DNA from: Thalassotalea piscium
Lineage (GTDB): Bacteria > Pseudomonadota > Gammaproteobacteria > Enterobacterales > Alteromonadaceae
Direction of reading: 5' to 3'
Length of the DNA stretch: 64,000 nucleotides
Assembly (NCBI RefSeq): GCF_030295935.1
Contig: NZ_AP027362.1
Span: 1,860,001 to 1,924,000 of the forward strand
Below are positions 57,994 to 64,000 of the stretch, one piece after another. Below the pieces are notes generated by a model. That model saw only the letters and a list, made by a program, of their open reading frames with translations, ran no database searches and was not told where the DNA came from. The translations under genes were made by a program, and so were the position numbers. Position 1 is the first letter of the stretch. Every line of letters begins with the position of its first letter.

Positions 57994-59127
57994 TTACTCC
58001 GTACCAACATTTGATTCAACTGGAGATACAGGTGCGCCTGGCCTAATCTTTTGCAAGCCTACGGTAATTACTTTATCTCCTTCATTTACACCTGACAGCA
58101 CCAACCAGTTTTCATTGATTGAGCGGCCTAATGATATTTGACGAAGTTCAGCTGTATTTTCGCTGGTTAACAAATATACACTTGCTTCACCCTTACGGTT
58201 AAACATTACGGCTTTTTGTGGCACTAAAATAGAATTTAAACGCTCGGCTTGTGACACGTCAACTCGTGCAAACATGCCAGGCATTAAATTTTTATCTGAG
58301 TTATCAAACTCTGCACGCATCGTTACGGTGTCAGTACTTGGGTTAACTTGTACTTCATTAAATAACAATTTACCTTGAATAATTTTCTTACCTAATTTCA
58401 ATTGAACATTACTGTGCTCTAGCTCAGATAACTCACCAGAGCTAAGGCGTTGTTGAAGTTGGTTAATTTGTGAACTCGCTTGTTTTAAATCAAAATATAT
58501 AGGGTTTAATTGGGTAATAGTAGCAAGTGCATTACTTTGACCACCAGATACTAGTGCACCCTCAGTAATATTTGATTTACTAATTTTTCCCGAAATAGGA
58601 GCGAGCACACGAGTATAAGTTAAATCAATCTCTGCTTTATGTAATGCAGCTTTATTCATTGCTAGCTCTGCTTGATAAGCTTTATATTGCGCTTGTGCTT
58701 GGTCTAGGTTTTGTTGGCTAACAGCATTATCTTTAATTAACGTTTGGTAACGCTTAAGCTCAGCTTTTGCAGTAACTAAGTTTGCTTGTGTTTGGGCAAG
58801 CTTTGCTTTGGCTGAAGCAACATTAGCTTGATAAATAACATCATCTATCTGATACAAAGTTTGGCCAGCCTCTACATAACTACCCTCAACAAAATGTCTT
58901 TTTAAAATAATGCCAGTAACTTGTGGGCGTATTTCTGCAACTTTTGAAGCGACTGCTCGTGCGGGCAGGGTATCAATAAATGGTACGTTTTCAGCTTTTA
59001 ATGTAATTACATCAACCTGCTGAGCAGGTCTTGCTTGCGGTGCTTTAGCCGCATCGCTTGGTTGACATGCTACTAACGATACAGCAAGTGCTGATGACAG
59101 CATTAATGTGCTGATTTTAAACTTCAT
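57994..59127 (-). CDS. acrA: RND efflux periplasmic adaptor, AcrA type
   Basis: Membrane-fusion protein (377 aa). The N-terminal signal ends in the lipobox LVAC with C21, so the mature protein is lipidated and tethered to the inner membrane. The biotinyl-lipoyl half-motifs flank an alpha-helical hairpin (~100-170, KAKLAQTQANLVTAKAELKRYQTL in pieces), followed by beta-barrel and membrane-proximal domains. It is 3 bp upstream of acrB. The promoter region is shared with the divergent TetR gene and contains an AcrR-type operator. Confidence 0.94.
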   Translation of the reverse strand: MKFKISTLMLSSALAVSLVACQPSDAAKAPQARPAQQVDVITLKAENVPFIDTLPARAVASKVAEIRPQVTGIILKRHFVEGSYVEAGQTLYQIDDVIYQANVASAKAKLAQTQANLVTAKAELKRYQTLIKDNAVSQQNLDQAQAQYKAYQAELAMNKAALHKAEIDLTYTRVLAPISGKISKSNITEGALVSGGQSNALATITQLNPIYFDLKQASSQINQLQQRLSSGELSELEHSNVQLKLGKKIIQGKLLFNEVQVNPSTDTVTMRAEFDNSDKNLMPGMFARVDVSQAERLNSILVPQKAVMFNRKGEASVYLLTSENTAELRQISLGRSINENWLVLSGVNEGDKVITVGLQKIRPGAPVSPVESNVGTE

Positions 59128-59229
59128 ACAAACCTCTAGTGTTTTAAATTCAAAACTAAATAAATAAATTTGTGCTTATGCTATTTGATTACACACTTGA
59201 ATAAATAGTTGATTAATGAAAGTATATAA

Positions 59230-59252
59230 ACATACATTCGTGAATGTTTTGT
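59230..59252. promoter_or_regulatory. AcrR-type operator between acrA and the TetR regulator gene
   Basis: ACATACATTCGTGAATGTTTTG: the centre ACATTC-GT-GAATGT is a perfect inverted repeat, and the sequence follows the known E. coli AcrR site (TACATACATTTGTGAATGTATG type). It lies in the 267-bp divergent gap, so it can repress both directions. Confidence 0.8.
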
Positions 59253-59394
59253 ATTTTAAAAGGATATTCACTACAATATCAACCATTAATTCCGTTAGAT
59301 TAAAACTATTTGTAACTTGATATAACAAACTAATGGTATGAACTTTTTGTTAAGTGAATAATTTCATTTAACCTAGCAGTATTTGGGGTGTTAT

Positions 59395-60033
59395 ATGGCA
59401 AGAAAAACCAAAGAAGAAGCAATTGAAACTCGAAACCTTTTATTAGAAGCAGCGGAAGTTGTTTTTTACACAAAAGGCTATTCTCAAACCACATTAATGG
59501 ATGTGGCAGAGCATGTAGGTATGACACGCGGTGCTATTTATTGGCACTTTAAAAACAAAGTTGACCTATTTGAAGCAATGATCGAACGTGTGAGATCGCC
59601 ATTAGAAATGTTAGGCGAAGAGTGTGCTGATGAAAATGAACCTGATCCTTTAGGTAAAATACGTGACTTTTCAATATTATTCCTTCGCCAAATTAGCCAA
59701 GATGAAAGAAAAAAACGTGTGTTTTCTATATTATTTCATAAGTTTGAAATGAATGGACAAGCTGAAGAGTTAGAAAAAAGGCAAATAAAGTCTTTTATCG
59801 ACAGTACTAACCGTATTGAACGAGCATTAAAAAATGCAATGAACAAAGGGCAATTACCAAAAGACCTTGATGTTCACCAAGCTGCAATTGTAAAACATGC
59901 TTATTTCGCTGGGTTAATTAATAACTGGTTATTCTTACCTGAAAGTTTTGACTTAGGCTCTATGATTGAACCATTAGTTGATAGTTATATATTCTTACTA
60001 CACAACTGTCCAAACCTTAGAATAAAAACCTAA
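59395..60033 (+). CDS. acrR: TetR-family repressor of the efflux pump, AcrR-like
   Basis: 212 aa. The N-terminal helix-turn-helix (~10-55) reads LLEAAEVVFYTKGYSQTTLMDVAEHVGMTRGAIYWHFKNK, in pieces, as in AcrR, TtgR and MtrR. The C-terminal ligand domain (~60-205) is typical in size. ATG 59395 is preferred to the TTG four codons earlier because the protein then starts MARKTKEEA, the standard AcrR beginning. It is divergent from acrAB with the operator in between, and ends 4 bp before a family A repeat. Confidence 0.92.
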   Translation: MARKTKEEAIETRNLLLEAAEVVFYTKGYSQTTLMDVAEHVGMTRGAIYWHFKNKVDLFEAMIERVRSPLEMLGEECADENEPDPLGKIRDFSILFLRQISQDERKKRVFSILFHKFEMNGQAEELEKRQIKSFIDSTNRIERALKNAMNKGQLPKDLDVHQAAIVKHAYFAGLINNWLFLPESFDLGSMIEPLVDSYIFLLHNCPNLRIKT

Positions 60034-60036
60034 TAA

Positions 60037-60248
60037 TACCAGTTTCATTAATTAAGTGATCTATTTTATACGCTGTAAAATTAGTTCAATACAAGGCATT
60101 TATTATCATAACTAGTTGTTCAGGGCAATAATGCTCCTGCATTGTCCACATAAGCTGCATCCATGTAGCGATAATTATAAAATTATTAACGCAGTAGTTG
60201 ATTATTTTTAACCAGTAGAAATGATCACATAGTTAGTGAGATTGGTAT
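60037..60248. repeat. MITE-like repeat family A, copy 3, with internal insertion
   Basis: 212 bp instead of ~160. The ends and flanks match copies 1, 2 and 4. About 50 bp of unrelated, GC-richer sequence (beginning CAGGGCAATAATGCTCCTGC and ending CATGTAGCGA) interrupts it between the ACTAGTTGTT and TAATTATAAAAT segments. Located between the convergent acrR and tRNA-Pro genes. Confidence 0.82.
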
Positions 60249-60341
60249 AAGTCGTTTACTCAGAGTAGAGCAACATGAATTTTTAAATGCTAGATAAATT
60301 AATGATACAGGGTAGTGTAAAAATTTACACATTGTAGATAC

Positions 60342-60367
60342 AAAAAAACCTTGTATGAACAAGGTTT
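60342..60367 (-). terminator. Terminator of tRNA-Pro
   Basis: AAACCTTGTTCATACAAGGTTTTTT on the minus strand: stem ACCTTGT / ACAAGGT with a T run, about 14 bp after the tRNA 3' end. Confidence 0.85.
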
Positions 60368-60380
60368 GATAATGAAAAAT

Positions 60381-60457
60381 TGGTCGGGATAGCAAGATTC
60401 GAACTTGCGACCTCACGTCCCCCAGACGCACGCGCTACCAAGCTGCGCTATATCCCG
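60381..60457 (-). tRNA. tRNA-Pro (anticodon GGG)
   Basis: 77-nt cloverleaf on the minus strand. The acceptor stem CGGGATA / TATCCCG pairs fully and is followed by A and an encoded CCA. The D arm is GCGC-AGCTTGGTA-GCGC, the anticodon loop CTGGGGG gives GGG, and the T arm is GCAAG-TTCGAAT-CTTGC. The C1 start and length match proline tRNAs. A terminator hairpin follows; no second tRNA is adjacent. Confidence 0.96.
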
Positions 60458-60552
60458 ATTAATCTTTCTTTGCTCTTTCAAGCAAGGGGTATAATAATGA
60501 ATAATCCCCACTTTGCAATAATTAACGTACCCAAGGCTTACTAACTGCTTAT

Positions 60553-62229
60553 TTATTCGTCATTACTAGTGTTTTGGCTAAATCGTTTAATAAAATTCAC
60601 ACCATCTATTAGTAATGGGAAGTCTGATTTCACCGTAATAGGTGATTGTAATTGTCTTGAATAACTTTGAAAATTACTGTTTTGATCAATAAATACTGAT
60701 TTGTCTTTATTAAAAACCATTACACCTTCATCAATGGTATTAGCGATTACTCGATCGTGTGAAAGCGCTATAAAATCTGTACCATTAATCGTCATATCTG
60801 ACGATAAGTTACAGTTAAACCAGTGTTTAAGTAGTGTTGGTGATATATCGAACTGACTTGTTAAATAATTAATGTTTTTGTTTTTAATCTCTGGATGTAT
60901 AAAAATGCCAGGTTTTATAGCAAAACGATTAATTGGTTGTTGGTTACCAATAGAGTTGATCAAAATAATATCTTTGTCTTTGCTTGCTTTTTGTGCAAGT
61001 AATAATGCATCAATAAATAATTCAAATTGATAGCGGTCTTTTTGCTTAAAGTAGTAAACATGTAAACCAGCTTGCTTTTTATCAAAGGTTTTATTGGTAA
61101 TAAATTTTCCAATATTTGTGTGACTTTCTACTTCGTTAAATAGCGAATTAAACCAGTTTGGTAGTTGCGCAGGTGATGATTCATCGGAAATAACGTGTAA
61201 AAAGCTAGCTAATTGGTTTTGCTCAAGTGCTTGAAAAATAAGAGGCGACTTTTCTTTCTTAACCAATTGATTTTTATAGATAGTTGGCAGGCCATAAAAT
61301 AAATTAAACAACGCATCGTTTGGTAACGCGTTATCAATATGGTGAGCTAAATTGGCTTTTCCTGTACCAGAGCGTTGGCTAAATTGTAATATTTGCTGCT
61401 CTGTTAACATCTCTTCATTTAGCACAATATAAGTTGAACGCTGTGTATGCTGCATTTGGCATTGTTGAGTTAGCAGCGGATATTGAGGAGCTAACTTAGT
61501 AAAGGTTAAAGGACTATTTTTACGCTCAAAATAATCAGCTTTATTAAATAGATCGTATTTTGTCAGTAATGTTTTAGCTGTGGTTGGGTAAGATAACGGT
61601 AATACAGTATCTTGCCTTAAAATATCATATTCTAAGTTAGCATCGGCCCAAATATGGGTAATGTGACTAAAGAAGAATGAAAATACCAAGCCAAGCACAA
61701 AGTATTTAGCAAAAACTGTTTTTTGCAAATCTCTTAAGTGTTTCCAAGCGTAATTACTTACAACGAGTTCAACACTTAAAATCACCATTGTTGTTAACAA
61801 TGCGATAAACCAAAATAAACGTGAGTTATGACTAATTAAATTAGCAATTAGCTCAATAATTTGGTCACTTGATGACGCATTTAAATGATAGCCTAGCTGA
61901 CTATAAACATAGGCATCTAGAAGCAGTAGCAATAAGCCAATAGTAAAAAACACGCTTGAAACACCACGTATTAAACGTGTTTTAGGATAAATTAGGGTGA
62001 TCGGGAATATTATTAACAAAAAAGCAATAAAGGTTAAAAAACCAATATGGCTGATCCATGTAAAAAATAAATACAACTTACCAAGTATTGTTTCTGGTAA
62101 TGGTTCAGCAACAAGATAGGTTAAAGATAAAATGATAGCGACGACAATATTGAAGAAAGTGAACCAATGTCCCCAGCTAATTAAATGAAGCAGTCGTTTG
62201 CTATAAGTTGAAGCGCTAGAAGAAACCAT
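60553..62229 (-). CDS. yejM: YejM/PbgA-type inner-membrane protein with sulfatase-like domain
   Basis: 558-aa protein (E. coli YejM: 586). Five N-terminal membrane segments cover ~1-185 (WFTFFNIVVAIILSL, LTFIAFLLIIFPITLIY and others); the periplasmic C-terminal half is an alkaline-phosphatase/sulfatase-fold domain. In E. coli, YejM (PbgA/LapC) senses lipopolysaccharide and controls LpxC turnover through LapB. The C-terminal domain here is diverged, and metal ligands cannot be picked out by eye. The call rests on topology, length and the adjoining yejL and yejK, the order found in E. coli. Confidence 0.85.
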   Translation of the reverse strand: MVSSSASTYSKRLLHLISWGHWFTFFNIVVAIILSLTYLVAEPLPETILGKLYLFFTWISHIGFLTFIAFLLIIFPITLIYPKTRLIRGVSSVFFTIGLLLLLLDAYVYSQLGYHLNASSSDQIIELIANLISHNSRLFWFIALLTTMVILSVELVVSNYAWKHLRDLQKTVFAKYFVLGLVFSFFFSHITHIWADANLEYDILRQDTVLPLSYPTTAKTLLTKYDLFNKADYFERKNSPLTFTKLAPQYPLLTQQCQMQHTQRSTYIVLNEEMLTEQQILQFSQRSGTGKANLAHHIDNALPNDALFNLFYGLPTIYKNQLVKKEKSPLIFQALEQNQLASFLHVISDESSPAQLPNWFNSLFNEVESHTNIGKFITNKTFDKKQAGLHVYYFKQKDRYQFELFIDALLLAQKASKDKDIILINSIGNQQPINRFAIKPGIFIHPEIKNKNINYLTSQFDISPTLLKHWFNCNLSSDMTINGTDFIALSHDRVIANTIDEGVMVFNKDKSVFIDQNSNFQSYSRQLQSPITVKSDFPLLIDGVNFIKRFSQNTSNDE

Positions 62230-62340
62230 TATAAATTATAATTCTCATATTTTTTGTGCCTTATCTTATACAGATAAGTACATTACGGCGTATTTACCAT
62301 TCTGCTAACTGTGCTTTTCTTTGTTTAGATTAAAAACTAA

Positions 62341-62500
62341 TACCAGTTTCATTAATTAAGTGATCTATTTTATACGCAGTAAAAACAGTCAAATACAAGG
62401 CGTTTATTTTCATAACCAGTTGTTCTAATTATAAAATAAATAACGCAGTAGTTGACTGTTTTAACCAGTAGAAATGTTCACATAGTTAGTGAGATTAGTA
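62341..62500. repeat. MITE-like repeat family A, copy 4
   Basis: 160 bp, nearly identical to copies 1 and 2, between yejM and yejL (same strand). At 62528-62547, just past it, AGACAAACACGCCCTAG is the inverse of a family B-type end (CTAGGGCGTGTTTGTCT). Confidence 0.85.
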
Positions 62501-62570
62501 TAAACACACCGCTGCAAAATAAACATTGAAAGACAAACACGCCCTAGTTATTGTTTTTATTATTTATATT

Positions 62571-62783
62571 CTATTTTATAGATTGTTTTAATGCATTAGT
62601 AAAGTTGTTTACTATTGTTTCACGTTGGGCTTGTGGCACTTCATTATTAAGAATGTCAGTGATAGTATTGCCCAAGCACATCAGAGCTAAATCGGGTGTT
62701 GCTGATTCTTCAACTAACACATTTAATAATGCTTGAATGATTTTTTCTACACGTTCGTTGGAATACTTAGATACAATAGGCAT
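62571..62783 (-). CDS. yejL: YejL family (DUF1414) protein
   Basis: 70-aa protein of the YejL family: [23 protein letters not shown], with the conserved [18 protein letters not shown]. Function unknown in all members; predicted small helical and cytoplasmic. It is upstream of yejM on the same strand and divergent from yejK, as in E. coli. A family A repeat separates it from yejM, so co-transcription with yejM may be weakened. Confidence 0.92.
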   Translation of the reverse strand: MPIVSKYSNERVEKIIQALLNVLVEESATPDLALMCLGNTITDILNNEVPQAQRETIVNNFTNALKQSIK

Positions 62784-62860
62784 AAATTTACTTTAATAGT
62801 TGGCTTTATAAAAACGCAAGTTTACCAAAAGCCACCGCAAGATAATACTGACCATTAACT

Positions 62861-63910
62861 ATGAGCTTAATAATTTCTAATATTGCATTACATTTTTTGT
62901 CACAAAAAACCGAAACAGGTGAGGTAGAATTACGATTCGGCCCTGAGTCAATTGCGATCACACCAAAAATCGAAGATTTCACTAATGGTTTACACACCCT
63001 TTATAACAGCAAAGGAAGTAAAGGGTATGGAAGGTTTACCGATCAAGTAGAACCAAGTGAAACCCCACGCTTTGTTGATATAATGGAATCGTATTTTAAC
63101 GAGCAACTTTCATTTAACGATTTTTCACAGCAGGCTGCCAAAGGTTTAGCAAATGAACTAACTAAATATGATTTAGCAGAAACTGGCTATTTAGTGTTAA
63201 CACATTATGAATACATGGGTGGGCGCTATTTATTAGTGGCAGTCATTCCTGTTTCAGAGCATTATTCGGTTGATCAAGAATTAACTATTTCAGCAGCTAA
63301 GCATTTAGATATTGCTAAGCTGCAATTAGCCGTAAGAATTGATTTATTTGATTATCAACAAAACCCTGATAGCAATCGTTATGTTTCTTTTATTAAAGGG
63401 AGAGCTGGTAGAAAAGTATCTGATTTCTTTCTAGACTTTTTAGGCTGTGAAGAAGGAATGGACTCAAAAGTACAAACTCAGGTATTAGTACAAGCGGTTG
63501 AAGACTTTGTTGCTGTTAACCAGTTTGACCCGCAAGAAAAACAACAAACCCGTAAAGAGTTGCTTAATTACTGTAAAGAGCAAAAGGAGTCAGCTCAAGA
63601 AGTATCTTTAAAGGAGGTAGGTAAAGTTGTTTCAACTGATCAAGAAAAAGATTTTTATCAATTCTGTCAAGAACAAGCTTACCCATTAGAAGAACAGTTT
63701 CCACATGATCAAGCAATTGTAAATAAGGTCACTAAATACTCAGGCTACGGAAATGGTATCAGTATTAGCTTTGAGCGCAGTCACTTTGGCCAAGATATTG
63801 TTTATAATAAGGCAAATGACAGCTTAACAATCTATAAAGTACCACCAAACTTGAAAGAACAATTATTAGCGTTGTTATCTTCGAACGATAACGACAATAC
63901 AGAATATTAG
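62861..63910 (+). CDS. yejK: Nucleoid-associated protein YejK (NdpA)
   Basis: 349-aa DNA-binding protein of the bacterial nucleoid (E. coli YejK: 335 aa). Conserved segments are LDIAKLQLAVRIDLFDYQQNPDSNRYVSFIKGRAGRKVSDFFLDFLG (pieces at ~150-195), EEQFPHD and the C-terminal KVPPNLKEQLLALLS. The acidic tail SSNDNDNTEY is a little longer than in E. coli. The TAG stop coincides with the first bases of a family C repeat end. Confidence 0.94.
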   Translation: MSLIISNIALHFLSQKTETGEVELRFGPESIAITPKIEDFTNGLHTLYNSKGSKGYGRFTDQVEPSETPRFVDIMESYFNEQLSFNDFSQQAAKGLANELTKYDLAETGYLVLTHYEYMGGRYLLVAVIPVSEHYSVDQELTISAAKHLDIAKLQLAVRIDLFDYQQNPDSNRYVSFIKGRAGRKVSDFFLDFLGCEEGMDSKVQTQVLVQAVEDFVAVNQFDPQEKQQTRKELLNYCKEQKESAQEVSLKEVGKVVSTDQEKDFYQFCQEQAYPLEEQFPHDQAIVNKVTKYSGYGNGISISFERSHFGQDIVYNKANDSLTIYKVPPNLKEQLLALLSSNDNDNTEY

Positions 63911-64000
63911 GGTCTGTTGATCTTTCCTTTTAGGCTCTGCTATGAACTATTTTTAACGTAGTTAAGTTGAAAGATAGCATAGCCCTAAAAATTAACAGAC
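63908..64000. repeat. Repeat family C, copy 2 (at window edge)
   Basis: Begins TAGGGTCTGTTGATCTTTCC, identical to the left end of copy 1 (32687). It continues with GGCTCTGCTAT, ACGTAGTTAAGTTGAAAGATAGCATAGCCCT, in pieces, and ends AATTAACAGAC, the inverse of the same terminus. It looks like a short (~95 bp) version equal to the first hairpin of copy 1. The last bases may lie outside the window. Confidence 0.7.

Noticed and set aside
62806-62997. Minus-strand frame overlapping the yejK start
   Set aside because: It lies opposite the conserved N terminus of yejK and has no recognisable features.

Overview
The window is chromosomal DNA of an AT-rich marine gammaproteobacterium, most likely Alteromonadales and probably Colwelliaceae (Colwellia/Thalassotalea type). 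This placement is an inference from low GC by eye, the enterobacterial/alteromonad gene orders cspD-clpS-clpA-infA-bpt-aat-trxB and lrp-ftsK-lolA-rarA-crcB-serS, and Escherichia-like versions of Lrp, AnsA, YdjA, YeaC, YejK and YejL. No prophage, CRISPR array, rRNA or transposase gene was seen.

Region 1 (1-16.4 kb) is a purine catabolism and salvage island. A plus-strand run encodes XdhB (5' end outside the window), XdhC, allantoinase, OHCU decarboxylase, HIU hydrolase, ureidoglycolate lyase, guanine deaminase and the membrane urate hydroxylase PuuD with its cytochrome c domain. Together they take guanine and xanthine through urate to allantoin and allantoate, and ureidoglycolate to glyoxylate and urea. 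An IclR regulator, a SulP anion transporter, an AzgA-type purine permease, Hpt, a PucG-like class V aminotransferase and a Tsx-like outer-membrane channel follow. The step from allantoate to ureidoglycine/ureidoglycolate is not in the window.

Region 2 (16.7-34.3 kb) is core housekeeping: a universal stress protein, Icd, CspD, the ClpS-ClpA N-degron machinery with its partners Bpt and Aat close by, InfA, TrxB, alanine dehydrogenase divergent from Lrp, FtsK, LolA, RarA, a fluoride channel and SerS.

Region 3 (34.5-49 kb) holds a thioredoxin-like protein, an M14 carboxypeptidase of cytosolic type, an AGCS symporter, a zinc-ribbon membrane protein, YeaC, a very large DUF349 protein, AnsA, SppA, YdjA, AsnS, and two unrecognised membrane proteins, one with Sel1-like repeats. 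Region 4 (48-53 kb) is the biotin locus: bioA divergent from bioBFCD. Region 5 (53-64 kb) holds PepE, an orphan HicB-type protein behind a phased array of direct repeats, an AcrAB-type efflux pump divergent from its TetR regulator with a recognisable AcrR-type operator, tRNA-Pro(GGG), and YejM, YejL and YejK.

The intergenic spaces carry several families of short non-coding repeats with terminal inverted repeats (MITE-like). Family A has four near-full copies and one degenerate copy of about 160 bp. Families B and C share related ends, and in two places the element end overlaps the stop codon of the preceding gene. The most interesting non-coding signal is the array at 54292-54406: four 15-bp repeats at 33-34 bp spacing, each made of two AACYCT half-sites 9 bp apart, lying directly upstream of a ribbon-helix-helix (HicB) gene.
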